Assembly (NCBI RefSeq): GCF_034190915.1
Contig: NW_026947543.1
Coordinates: 682,001-746,000, forward strand
Length of the DNA: 64,000 nucleotides
Source of the DNA: Cavia porcellus
Taxonomy: Eukaryota > Chordata > Mammalia > Rodentia > Caviidae
Direction: 5' to 3'
Numbering within the stretch: the stretch's first letter is position 1; each line of letters opens with the position of its first letter. A program made the translations under genes and the position numbers. Of this stretch, positions 51,290-63,847 are shown in pieces. The notes under the pieces are model-generated. The model saw only the letters and a program-made list of their open reading frames with translations, made no database searches and was not told where the DNA came from.

Positions 51290-51447
51290 GCTTGGCATGG
51301 TCGCTCATGCCTATAATCCCAGCAATCTGGGGGCTGAGGTGGATGGATCCTTGGGAGATCCAGTCCATCGTGGGCTACGAATTTATCTCAAGGCCTCTTT
51401 CAACAACTACATAAGATGCTGTTTCCAAAAAGAGGACAACAGAAAAC
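51290..51447 (+). mobile_element. B1 SINE in M14
   Basis: Identical to the M13 copy. Confidence 0.85.
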
Positions 51448-52234
51448 TAGACACACTTGGTCTAGGTCCCGGGGTTCACTACATGAGTTGTGGAGTCTAA
51501 ATATTCCATGCCATGAGAAAATACCTGGGATTTTTAGTGAAAGGGGCATTTGCATTCCTTTTCTAAGGGTTTCCCTTTCACCATGTTACATTTGAATTCT
51601 GGGAAAACCTGCTGGTGACAAGCTATCTAGCATTATGTTGGTTTAGGTATTGAGCTAGTACCTCATGTTTAGTGTTCAGGGTTATGCTGGAATGGCTGCA
51701 GACCTCCTTGAAATAGCTATTGCAGACAAGTGAACCCCGAGGAAGCTGGATAGTTGAAGCAGGCACTCCAAATATTCATGCACTGCAAGGATTCACTTTC
51801 ATTTTGGGACCCAACTTCTGGGTGCTGGCTTTTAGTGCTAACTGATACTACGATGGTGGCAGTAATCCAGCAGAGACTGCATGTATGGTTTGCAAGTTTG
51901 CTTCCCAAGCCACCAGAAACTTGGCAGAACACAAATCATTGTGGCATTTTCTTTCCTCCCCTGAAACATTTGGCTTTCTAAGTTTGAAAATTGAATAGAC
52001 TGGGCTAGTCAGATTTGGACCCCATGTACCACCAACAGAGCTAAAAACAGAGCCAATTACTTCCCTCCACTTGTCAAAATATGTCCAATTTGCTTGGTCA
52101 CCACAACTTCAAAAAATTCTGAGGCAACTTAGAGAGGTGAATCAAATACTGCCTGATTGGAATGGCTGTGGTTGTATGAGGTGGAAAGCTGCAAAGTTGG
52201 GCTGAAACTGTTCACAGAAATCCACAGGCTTGGG

Positions 52235-52718
52235 GTTGCCAGGCAACCACACTGGGCTGAGATTGGCTGAACATCACTGTGAGCTGGATTGTAGGCTCTA
52301 GGTTTGGAAATTTAAAAGACTGGGGTAGTCAAGTTTGGAACACATCGACTACAGACAGACCAAAAGTTCTTTCAATTACTTCCCTCCACTTCTCAAAATA
52401 TGTCAAATTTTCTTGATCACTACAACTGTAAAAAAAATCCTGAGGCAACATATTGAGGCTAATCAAATACTGCATGATTGGAATGGCTGTGGTTGTAGGA
52501 GGTGGAAAGCTGCAGAGTTGGGCTGAAACAGTTCACAGAAAGCCACAAGCTTGTGGTTGCCAGGCAACCACACTGGGCTGTGATTGGCTGAGCACCATTG
52601 TGAGCTGGACTTTAGGCTCTAGGATACATGTGTGCAGTAGGAGACCTGAGTCACAATGCTGGGGGTTGCCGTGGAGACCTCAGGGGCACAGAGGACCTTG
52701 TAGGGCAAGATTTAAATA
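52235..52718 (+). promoter_or_regulatory. Candidate RFX/NF-Y promoter, unit M14
   Basis: X-boxes at 52235-52247, 52556-52568 and 52665-52678; TATA-like box 52711-52718. Identical to M13. Confidence 0.48.
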
Positions 52719-55160
52719 GGATGAATATTCTTGGCCTGGTATGCCACAGGATTCTCACTGAAGGCTTCACTGCTCAGAATTTGGGGATGGAAGTGCTTGC
52801 CAATCTACACATGGATGTACTTTCAATGGGATATGAAATATGCCAGGGCCTGGCAGATGTTCTCTGACATGTCCTATCCTTGAGCATATGCTTTTCCCTT
52901 GTCATGTCTGTCATTTGGCTGAGTCCTGTTCCCTAAGCTATTCAGTCAAGACTTGCTGGAATCATTCACCTGCAGTATAAGAGCTTTCTGTGAAATTTCT
53001 CAGCAGAAATCCTCTGCAAGCACATAGCTTTGGATATGAGAGACAGTGGAGGAAGTTGAATTTCAAGGGCAGATATTTGAAAACAATGAAACAAGCCCCA
53101 AATAAGATCTTTAAATGTTTCCCAGATGAATATGTTTGGAAATACGGGTGAAGATGGAGATCAAGACTGAGAAGAGTGCACACCCATTTCAAGGTACAAA
53201 AACCAGGGAAAAACATGGGAAAGCAAGAGAGCTGGTCAATTTGATGTAAAAATCTTTGATGATGAAAGGAAAATTATATTCTCATGGTGATTTCATCAGG
53301 CTGTAGCAGTGAAGTTCTCATGTTGGTTGTCCTATGTGTGGCCTTCTGCATTGGGCAGTGGATGCAGGACAGGAGATCTTCAAATAAATCTGGTGGAACA
53401 CAAAATAGTGAAAAAAATATCAAGCTAAATCCTGTGTATTCCTTCCCTTTGAGAACATATATGGATAATGTCCGGAGTTTCAAAAGAGAAAATGTCTATT
53501 GGGTCATGGTTTCACTAATGAAATGGTCACTTCACATAACATTTTGAATTTTGCTTTCACAGTTGCTCATGTACCGGGCCTGAGTAAAGCAGAATGCAGA
53601 GTAAGCCTCATCAATAGTTGTGCATTCCATAAGTGGTTTTAAAACCAGTGAAACCCTTTGGACCTAGTGTTTGTATTTAATTGGTTGATTGGTTTTTCAA
53701 ATTGTTTGTTTTACTATTTTTAACTTTGGGAGTCAGGGAAGCCCTCACTCATAGTGATTTAGACCTCTCAAAAGCTCTGAAGTTATTCATGTAACAGCTA
53801 TTACATGTTATAAGTTTCTCCTATTAAAACTTGAAAGGCTAACAGACTCTGCTACTTTTCATCTAAATTCAGTGTTGCGCTAAATTCAGTGTTGGACTTT
53901 TTTTACAAGTCCTTTGAAATGTGTCCTCCTCTAGTCACTGGTCGTGCTGGAATGTACTTTCTTGTGAAGACAGGATTTGAGCAAATTGACACAAGTACAG
54001 TTTGCCACTACTCTGGACACCTGGTTAAATATCGAGTTGCCTAAAAGGTGTGAGTTTTAGTTTGATCTCTGCTCACACTTTGCTCATCCAGTTAGAACCA
54101 CAGGGCTCCAGGCCATAGCGTTCTAGGCCTAAACAAGAAAATTTCCATTCCGATTTGGGAGTTCATTCGTCTCTCATAATTACTTTTTCCACAAATGTGT
54201 GCTTCAGGAGAGGCCCGGTCTAAATGTGGAGAGGCCCATTTTCCTTCTCTCACTTTCAGACTGTCTAAGATTTTCAGTTACTAGAGGTTTTCCCAGATTT
54301 GCCATTGTCAAGGGACAGTGCACTTCACTTGAAGTTGTGCAGTATTACTTCATGTGTGTCCGTGGAAATTCCACCAATGGGAAACTCTTGCTGTAGTCAT
54401 CTCCAAGTGTTTCTGCGTAAGAAAATATAACTAACAAAGGATGTGGTTTCAAGCAGAATGAGGAATGGAGGGATAATCTTTATTTCAGTGCAGGTTGAAC
54501 TTTCAAAGAAACAGTAATTCCTATCAAATAGGAGGTAAAATCTTTTGTAAAGAGACATGGATATGACATGCTCAACTTTATGTCACATTTTTTAAAAAGC
54601 CAAGGGCATTTGAGAAATCCTTGGCTGCTGAATTGTCCCTTTTTTCAAATTTCTCTTAGGTAAGACACTCCAGTTTCTTCAAACCATGGTACTGTTCCTT
54701 CCATGTAAAAAACCAAAGCAAAAAACAAAATAAATTAAAACAAAACCCATCAAATTACATTTGAGAGCACACAATTGCTCAGCAGGCCCACTATTCAAGA
54801 AGCTAGAGGTACAGAAGCCTCAGCCTTCAGCCCATGGCCTGAAGTTTTGTGTCTATCGTGGCCCCTCAATTCCCTGGCATGTCCACATTAACTCATGAAT
54901 CTTTACTCATTTCCTTTTCAAATGCACAGGATCCAATATATTTGGACCCTGTTCACCTGGGCTGCAATCATCCAAGGACACACCATAGGAAACGCAGCCA
55001 CCCCCTTGCCTGGGGCCTTGGAGCTTATCACAATAGAAATGCAAACCTGAACAAGGGGAGCCAAAACAAAGAGAGGAATATTCCTAAAGTCTGAAACACA
55101 GAAGCTACCTATAGACCAGTAGTGGGATTTCACAAATTATGTAAGAATCTCTGTGCACAT

Positions 55161-55318
55161 GCTTGGCATGGTCGCTCATGCCTATAATCCCAGCAATCTG
55201 GGGGCTGAGGTGGATGGATCCTTGGGAGATCCAGTCCATCGTGGGCTACGAATTTATCTCAAGGCCTCTTTCAACAACTACATAAGATGCTGTTTCCAAA
55301 AAGAGGACAACAGAAAAC
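55161..55318 (+). mobile_element. B1 SINE in M15
   Basis: Identical to the M13 copy. Confidence 0.85.
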
Positions 55319-56105
55319 TAGACACACTTGGTCTAGGTCCCGGGGTTCACTACATGAGTTGTGGAGTCTAAATATTCCATGCCATGAGAAAATACCTGGG
55401 ATTTTTAGTGAAAGGGGCATTTGCATTCCTTTTCTAAGGGTTTCCCTTTCACCATGTTACATTTGAATTCTGGGAAAACCTGCTGGTGACAAGCTATCTA
55501 GCATTATGTTGGTTTAGGTATTGAGCTAGTACCTCATGTTTAGTGTTCAGGGTTATGCTGGAATGGCTGCAGACCTCCTTGAAATAGCTATTGCAGACAA
55601 GTGAACCCCGAGGAAGCTGGATAGTTGAAGCAGGCACTCCAAATATTCATGCACTGCAAGGATTCACTTTCATTTTGGGACCCAACTTCTGGGTGCTGGC
55701 TTTTAGTGCTAACTGATACTACGATGGTGGCAGTAATCCAGCAGAGACTGCATGTATGGTTTGCAAGTTTGCTTCCCAAGCCACCAGAAACTTGGCAGAA
55801 CACAAATCATTGTGGCATTTTCTTTCCTCCCCTGAAACATTTGGCTTTCTAAGTTTGAAAATTGAATAGACTGGGCTAGTCAGATTTGGACCCCATGTAC
55901 CACCAACAGAGCTAAAAACAGAGCCAATTACTTCCCTCCACTTGTCAAAATATGTCCAATTTGCTTGGTCACCACAACTTCAAAAAATTCTGAGGCAACT
56001 TAGAGAGGTGAATCAAATACTGCCTGATTGGAATGGCTGTGGTTGTATGAGGTGGAAAGCTGCAAAGTTGGGCTGAAACTGTTCACAGAAATCCACAGGC
56101 TTGGG

Positions 56106-56589
56106 GTTGCCAGGCAACCACACTGGGCTGAGATTGGCTGAACATCACTGTGAGCTGGATTGTAGGCTCTAGGTTTGGAAATTTAAAAGACTGGGGTAGT
56201 CAAGTTTGGAACACATCGACTACAGACAGACCAAAAGTTCTTTCAATTACTTCCCTCCACTTCTCAAAATATGTCAAATTTTCTTGATCACTACAACTGT
56301 AAAAAAAATCCTGAGGCAACATATTGAGGCTAATCAAATACTGCATGATTGGAATGGCTGTGGTTGTAGGAGGTGGAAAGCTGCAGAGTTGGGCTGAAAC
56401 AGTTCACAGAAAGCCACAAGCTTGTGGTTGCCAGGCAACCACACTGGGCTGTGATTGGCTGAGCACCATTGTGAGCTGGACTTTAGGCTCTAGGATACAT
56501 GTGTGCAGTAGGAGACCTGAGTCACAATGCTGGGGGTTGCCGTGGAGACCTCAGGGGCACAGAGGACCTTGTAGGGCAAGATTTAAATA
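56106..56589 (+). promoter_or_regulatory. Candidate RFX/NF-Y promoter, unit M15
   Basis: X-boxes at 56106-56118, 56427-56439 and 56536-56549; TATA-like box 56582-56589. Identical to M13. Confidence 0.48.
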
Positions 56590-59032
56590 GGATGAATATT
56601 CTTGGCCTGGTATGCCACAGGATTCTCACTGAAGGCTTCACTGCTCAGAATTTGGGGATGGAAGTGCTTGCCAATCTACACATGGATGTACTTTCAATGG
56701 GATATGAAATATGCCAGGGCCTGGCAGATGTTCTCTGACATGTCCTATCCTTGAGCATATGCTTTTCCCTTGTCATGTCTGTCATTTGGCTGAGTCCTGT
56801 TCCCTAAGCTATTCAGTCAAGACTTGCTGGAATCATTCACCTGCAGTATAAGAGCTTTCTGTGAAATTTCTCAGCAGAAATCCTCTGCAAGCACATAGCT
56901 TTGGATATGAGAGACAGTGGAGGAAGTTGAATTTCAAGGGCAGATATTTGAAAACAATGAAACAAGCCCCAAATAAGATCTTTAAATGTTTCCCAGATGA
57001 ATATGTTTGGAAATACGGGTGAAGATGGAGATCAAGACTGAGAAGAGTGCACACCCATTTCAAGGTACAAAAACCAGGGAAAAACATGGGAAAGCAAGAG
57101 AGCTGGTCAATTTGATGTAAAAATCTTTGATGATGAAAGGAAAATTATATTCTCATGGTGATTTCATCAGGCTGTAGCAGTGAAGTTCTCATGTTGGTTG
57201 TCCTATGTGTGGCCTTCTGCATTGGGCAGTGGATGCAGGACAGGAGATCTTCAAATAAATCTGGTGGAACACAAAATAGTGAAAAAAATATCAAGCTAAA
57301 TCCTGTGTATTCCTTCCCTTTGAGAACATATATGGATAATGTCCGGAGTTTCAAAAGAGAAAATGTCTATTGGGTCATGGTTTCACTAATGAAATGGTCA
57401 CTTCACATAACATTTTGAATTTTGCTTTCACAGTTGCTCATGTACCGGGCCTGAGTAAAGCAGAATGCAGAGTAAGCCTCATCAATAGTTGTGCATTCCA
57501 TAAGTGGTTTTAAAACCAGTGAAACCCTTTGGACCTAGTGTTTGTATTTAATTGGTTGATTGGTTTTTCAAATTGTTTGTTTTACTATTTTTAACTTTGG
57601 GAGTCAGGGAAGCCCTCACTCATAGTGATTTAGACCTCTCCAAAAGCTCTGAAGTTATTCATGTAACAGCTATTACATGTTATAACTTTCTCCTATTAAA
57701 ACTTGAAAGGCTAACAGACTCTGCTACTTTTCATCTAAATTCAGTGTTGCGCTAAATTCAGTGTTGGACTTTTTTTACAAGTCCTTTGAAATGTGTCCTC
57801 CTCTAGTCACTGGTCGTGCTGGAATGTACTTTCTTGTGAAGACAGGATTTGAGCAAATTGACACAAGTACAGTTTGCCACTACTCTGGACACCTGGTTAA
57901 ATATCGAGTTGCCTAAAAGGTGTGTGTTTTACTTTGATCTCTGCTCACACTTTGCTCATCCAGTTAGAACCACAGGGCTCCAGGCCATAGCGTTCTAGGC
58001 CTAAACAAGAAAATTTCCATTCCGATTTGGGAGTTCATTCGTCTCTCATAATTACTTTTTCCACAAATGTGTGCTTCAGGAGAGGCCCGGTCTAAATGTG
58101 GAGAGGCCCATTTTCCTTCTCTCACTTTCAGACTTTCTAAGATTTTCAGTTACTAGAGGTTTGCCCAGACTTGCCATTGTCAAGGGACAGTGCACTTCAC
58201 TTGAAGTTGTGCAGTATTACTTCATGTGTGTCCGTGGAAATTCCACCAATGGGAAACTCTTGCTGTAGTCATCTCCAAGTGTTTCTGCCTAAGAAAATAT
58301 AACTAACAAAGGATGTGGTTTCAAGCAGAATGAGGAATGGAGAGATAATCTTTATTTCAGTGCAGGTTGACCTTTCAAAGAAACAGTAATTCCTATGAAA
58401 TAGGAGGTAAAATCTTTTGTAAAGAGACATGGATATGACATGCTCAACTTTATGTCACATTTTTTAAAAAGCCAAGGGCATTTGAGAAATCCTTGGCTGC
58501 TGAATTGTCCCTTTTTTCAAATTTCTCTTAGGTAAGACACTCCAGTTTCTTCAAACCATGGTACTGTTCCTTCCATGTAAAAAACCAAAGCAAAAAACAA
58601 AATAAATTAAAACAAAACCCATCAAATTACATTTGAGAGCACACAATTGCTCAGCAGGCCCACTATTCAAGAAGCTACAGGTAAAGAAGCCTCAGCCTTC
58701 AGCCCATGGCCTGAAGTTTTGTGTCTATCGTGGCCCCTCAATTCCCTGGCATGTCCACATTAACTCATGAATCTTTACTCATTTTCTCTTCAAATGCACA
58801 GGATCCAATATATTTGAACCCTGTTCACCTGGGCTGTAATCATCCAAGGACACACCAGAGGAAACGCAGCCACACCCTTGCCTGGGGCCTTGGAGCTTAT
58901 CACAATAGAAATGCAAACCTGAACAAGGGGAGCCAAAACAAAGAGAGGAATATTCCTAAAGTCTGAAACACAGAAGCTACCTATAGACCAGTAGTGGGAT
59001 TTCACAAATTATGTAAGAATCTCTGTGCACAT

Positions 59033-59190
59033 GCTTGGCATGGTCGCTCATGCCTATAATCCCAGCAATCTGGGGGCTGAGGTGGATGGATCCTTGGGAG
59101 ATCCAGTCCATCGTGGGCTACGAATTTATCTCTAGGCCTCTTTCAACAACTACATAAGATGCTGTTTCCAAAAAGAGGACAACAGAAAAC
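59033..59190 (+). mobile_element. B1 SINE in M16
   Basis: Type e form with private TATCTCTAGGCC in place of TATCTCAAGGCC. Confidence 0.85.
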
Positions 59191-59977
59191 TAGACACACT
59201 TGGTCTAGGTCCCGGGGTTCACTACATGAGTTGTGGAGTCTAAATATTCCATGCCATGAGAAAATACCTGGGATTTTTAGTGAAAGGGGCATTTGCATCC
59301 CTTTTCTAAGGGTTTCCCTTTCACCATGTTACATTTGAATTCTGGGAAAACCTGCTGGTGACAAGCTATCTAGCATTATGTTGGTTTAGGTATTGAGCTA
59401 GTACCTCATGTTTAGTGTTCAGGGTTATGCTGGAATGGCTGCAGACCTCCTTGAAATAGCTATTGCAGACAAGTGAACCCCGAGGAAGCTGGATAGTTGA
59501 AGCAGGCACTCCAAATATTCATGCACTGCAAGGATTCACTTTCATTTTGGGACTCAACTTCTGTGTGCTGGCTTTTAGTGCTAACTGATACTACCATGGT
59601 GGCAGTAATCCAGCAGAGACTGCATGTATGGTTTGCAAGTTTGCTTCCCAAGCCACCAGAAACTTGGCAGAACACAAATCATTGTGGCATTTTCTTTCCT
59701 CCCCTGAAACATTTGGCTTTCTAAGTTTGAAAATTGAATAGACTGGGCTAGTCAGATTTGGACCCCATGTACCACCAACAGAGCTAAAAACAGAGCCAAT
59801 TACTTCCCTCCACTTGTCAAAATATGTCCAATTTGCTTGGTCACCACAACTTCAAAAAATTCTGAGGCAACTTAGAGAGGTGAATCAAATACTGCCTGAT
59901 TGGAATGGCTGTGGTTGTATGAGGTGGAAAGCTGCAGAGTTGGGCTGAAACTGTTCACAGAAATCCACAGGCTTGGG

Positions 59978-60460
59978 GTTGCCAGGCAACCACACTGGGC
60001 TGAGATTGGCTGAACATCACTGTGAGCTGGATTTTAGGCTCTAGGTTTGGAAATTTAAAAGACTGGGGTAGTCAAGTTTGGAACACATCGACCACAGACA
60101 GACCAAAAGGTCTTTCAATTACTTCCCTCCACTTCTCAAAATATGTCAAATTTTCTTGCTCACTACAACTGTAAAAAAATCCTGAGGCAACATATTGAAG
60201 CTAATCAAATACCGCATGATTGGAATGGCTGTGGTTGTAGGAGGTGGAAAGCTGCAGAGTTGGGCTAAAACAGTTCACAGAAAGCCACAAGCTTGTGGTT
60301 GCCAGGCAACCACACTGGGCTGTGATTGGCTGAGCACCATTGTGAGCTGGACTTTAGGCTCTAGGATACATGTGTGCAGTAGGAGACCTGAGTCACAATG
60401 CTGGGCGTTGCCGTGGAGACCTCAGTGGCACAGAGGACCTTGTAGGGCAAGATTTAAATA
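59978..60460 (+). promoter_or_regulatory. Candidate RFX/NF-Y promoter, unit M16
   Basis: X-boxes at 59978-59990, 60298-60310 and 60407-60420 (GTTGCCGTGGAGAC); TATA-like box 60453-60460. The two palindromes are 320 bp apart because of a shorter A run. Confidence 0.48.
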
Positions 60461-62902
60461 GGATGAATATTCTTGGCCTGGTATGCCACAGGATTCTCAC
60501 TGAAGGCTTCACTGCTCAGAATTTGGGGATGGAAGTGCTTGCCAATCTACACATGGATGTACTTTCAATGGGATATGAAATATGCCAGGGCCTGGCAGAT
60601 GTTCTCTGACATGTCCTATCCTTGAGCATATGCTTTTCCCTTGTCATGTCTGTCATTTGGCTGAGTCCTGTTCCCTAAGCTATTCAGTCAAGACTTGCTG
60701 GAATCATTCACCTGCAGTATAAGAGCTTTCTGTGAAATTTCTCAGCAGAAATCCTCTGCAAGCACATAGCTTTGGATATGAGAGACAGTGGAGGAAGTTG
60801 AATTTCAAGGGCAGATATTTGAAAACAATGAAACAAGCCCCAAATAAGATCTTTACATGTTTCCCAGATGAATATGTTTGGAAATACGGGTGAAGATGGA
60901 GATCAAGACTGAGAAGAGTGCACACCCATTTCAAGGTACAAAATCCAGGGAAAAACATGGGAAAGCAAGAGAGCTGGTTAATTTGATGTAAAAATCTTTG
61001 ATGATGAAAGGAAAATTATATTCTCATGGTGATTTCATCAGGCTGTAGCAGTGAAGTTCTCATGTTGGTTGTCCTATGTGTGGCCTTCTGCATTGGGCAG
61101 TGGATGCAGGACAGGAGATCTTCAAATAAATCTGGTGGAACACAAAATAGTGAAAAAAATATCAAGCTAAATCCTGTGTATTCCTTCCCTTTGAGAACAT
61201 ATATGGATAATGTCCGGAGTTTCAAAAGAGAAAATGTCTATTGGGTCATGGTTTCACTAATGAAATGGTCACTTCACATAACATTTTGAATTTTGCTTTC
61301 ACAGTTGCTCATGTACCGGGCCTGAGTAAAGCAGAATGCAGAGTAAGCCTCATCAATAGTTGTGCATTCCATAAGTGGTTTTAAAACCAGTGAAACCCTT
61401 TGGACCTAGTGTTTGTATTTAATTGGTTGATTGGTTTTTCAAATTGTTTTTTTTACTATTTTTAACTTTGGGAGTCAGGGAAGCCCTCACTCATAGTGAT
61501 TTAGACCTCTCCAAAAGCTCTGAAGTTATTCATGTAACAGCTATTACATGCTATAAGTTTCTAATATTAAAACTTGAAAGGCTAACACACTCTGCTACTT
61601 TTCATCTAAATTCAGTGTTGCGCTAAATTCAGTGTTGGACTTTTTTTACAAGTCCTTTGAAATGTGTCCTCCTCTAGTCACTGGTCGTGCTGGAATGTAC
61701 TTTCTTGTGAAGACAGGATTTGAGCAAATTGACACAAGTACAGTTTGCCACTACTCTGGACACCTGGTTAAATATCGAGTTGCCTAAAAGGTGTGTGTTT
61801 TAGTTTGATCTCTGCTCACACTTTGCTCATCCAGTTAGAACCACAGGGCTCCAGGCCATAGCGTTCTAGGCCTAAACAAGAAAATTTCCATTCCGATTTG
61901 GGAGTTCATTCGTCTCTCATAATTACTTTTTCCACAAATGTGTGCTTCAGGAGAGGCCCGGTCTAAATGTGGAGAGGCCCATTTTCCTTCTCTCACTTTC
62001 AGACTTTCTAAGATTTTCAGTTACTAGAGGTTTTCCCAGATTTGCCATTGTCAAGGGACAGTGCACTTCACTTGAAGTTGTGCAGTATTACTTCATGTGT
62101 GTCCGTGGAAATTCCACCAATGGGAAACTCTTGCTGTAGTCATCTCCAAGTGTTTCTGCGTAAGAAAATATAACTAACAAAGGATGTGATTTCAAGCAGA
62201 ATGAGGAATGGAGGGATAATCTTTATTTCAGTGCAGGTTGACCTTTCAAAGAAACAGTAATTCCTATGAAATAGGAGGTAAAATCTTTTGTAAAGAGACA
62301 TGGATATGACTTGCTCAACTTTATGTCACATTTTTTAAAAAGCCAAGGGCATTTGAGAAATCCTTGGCTGCTGAATTGTCCCTTTTTTCAAATTTCTCTT
62401 AGGTAAGACACTACAGTTTCTTCAAACCATGGTACTGTTCCTTCCATGTAAAAAACCAAAGCAAAAAACAAAATAAATTAAAACAAAACCCATCAAATTA
62501 CATTTGAGAGCACACAATTGCTCAGCAGGCCCACTATTCAAGAACTAGAGGTACAGAAGCCTCAGCCTTCATCCCATGGCCTGAAGTTTTGTGTCTATCG
62601 TGGCCCCTCAATTCCCTGGCATGTCCACATTAACTCATGAATCTTTACTCATTTCCTCTTCAAATGCACAGGATCCAATATATTTGAACCCTGTTCACCT
62701 GGGCTGTAATCATCCAAGGACACACCAGAGGAAAGGCAGCCACCCCCTTGCCTGGGGCCTTGGAGCTTATCACAATAGAAATGCAAACCTGAACAAGGGG
62801 AGCCAAAACAAAGAGAGGAATATTCCTAAAGTCTGAAACACAGAAGCTACCTATAGACCAGTAGTGGGATTTCACAAATTATGTAAGAATCTCTGTGCAC
62901 AT

Positions 62903-63060
62903 GCTTGGCATGGTCGCTCATGCCTATAATCCCAGCAATCTGGGGGCTGATGTGGATGGATCCTTGGGAGATCCAGTCCATCGTGGGCTACGAATTTATC
63001 TCAAGGCCTCTTTCAACAACTACATAAGATGCTGTTTCCAAAAAGAGGACAACAGAAAAC
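62903..63060 (+). mobile_element. B1 SINE in M17
   Basis: Type e form with private GGCTGATGTGG in place of GGCTGAGGTGG. Confidence 0.85.
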
Positions 63061-63847
63061 TAGACACACTTGGTCTAGGTCCCGGGGTTCACTACATGAG
63101 TTGTGGAGTCTAAATATTCCATGCCATGAGAAAATACCTGGGATTTTTAGTGAAAGGGGCATTTGCATCCCTTTTCTAAGGGTTTCCCTTTCACCATGTT
63201 ACATTTGAATTCTGGGAAAACCTGCTGGTGACAAGCTATCTAGCATTATGTTGGTTTAGGTATTGAGCTAGTACCTCATGTTTAGTGTTCAGGGTTATGC
63301 TGGAATGGCTGCAGACCTCCTTGAAATAGCTATTGCAGACAAGTGAACCCCGAGCAAGCTGGATAGTTGAAGCAGGCACTCCAAATATTCATGCACTGCA
63401 AGGATTCACTTTCATTTTGGGACTCAACTTCTGGGTGCTGGCTTTTAGTGCTAACTGATACTACGATGGTGGCAGTAATCCAGCAGAGACTGCATGTATG
63501 GTTTGCAAGTTTGCTTCCTAAGCCACCAGAAACTTGGCAGAACACAAATCATTGTGGCATTTTCTTTCCTCCCCTGAAACATTTGGCTTTCTAAGTTTGA
63601 AAATTGAATAGACTGGGCTAGTCAGATTTGGACCCCATGTACCACCAACAGAGCTAAAAACAGAGCCAATTACTTCCCTCCACTTGTCAAAATATGTCAA
63701 ATTTGCTTGGTCACCACAACTTCAAAAAATTCTGAGGCAACTTAGAGAGGTGAATCAAATACTGCCTGATTGGAATGGCTGTGGTTGTATGAGGTGGAAA
63801 GGTGCAGAGTTGGGCTGAAACTGTTCACAGAAATCCACAGGCTTGGG

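Larger units (their letters stand above)
50340..54210 (+). repeat. Unit M14 (type e), indistinguishable from M13
   Basis: Exactly 3,871 bp downstream of M13 and apparently identical to it. All the private variants of M13 recur at +3,871. Confidence 0.95.
45590..57638 (+). repeat. Perfectly periodic block, 3.1 periods of 3,871 bp
   Basis: From just after the T at 45589 (C in the next copies) to about 57,638, where CTCTCCAAAAGC replaces CTCTCAAAAGC, I found no difference between positions 3,871 bp apart. It covers the end of M12, all of M13 and M14, and most of M15. I compared by reading, not by alignment, so isolated differences may have been missed. Confidence 0.85.
54211..58082 (+). repeat. 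Unit M15 (type e), identical to M13/M14 until about 57,638
   Basis: Follows M14 base for base until about 57,638, where CTCTCCAAAAGC returns in place of CTCTCAAAAGC (hence 3,872 bp). After that it takes the common form, for example CTAAAAGGTGTGTGTTTTAC near 57,913. Confidence 0.95.
58083..61953 (+). repeat. Unit M16 (type e), 3,871 bp
   Basis: Related to M13-M15 but clearly distinct: GACTTTCTAAG near 58,131, CTGTGTGCTGG near 59,561, a shorter A run near 60,173 (CTGTAAAAAAATCC), and TATCTCTAGGCC in the B1 near 59,128. It keeps the family third X-box GTTGCCGTGGAGAC and GATTTCATCAGG near 61,031. Confidence 0.94.
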
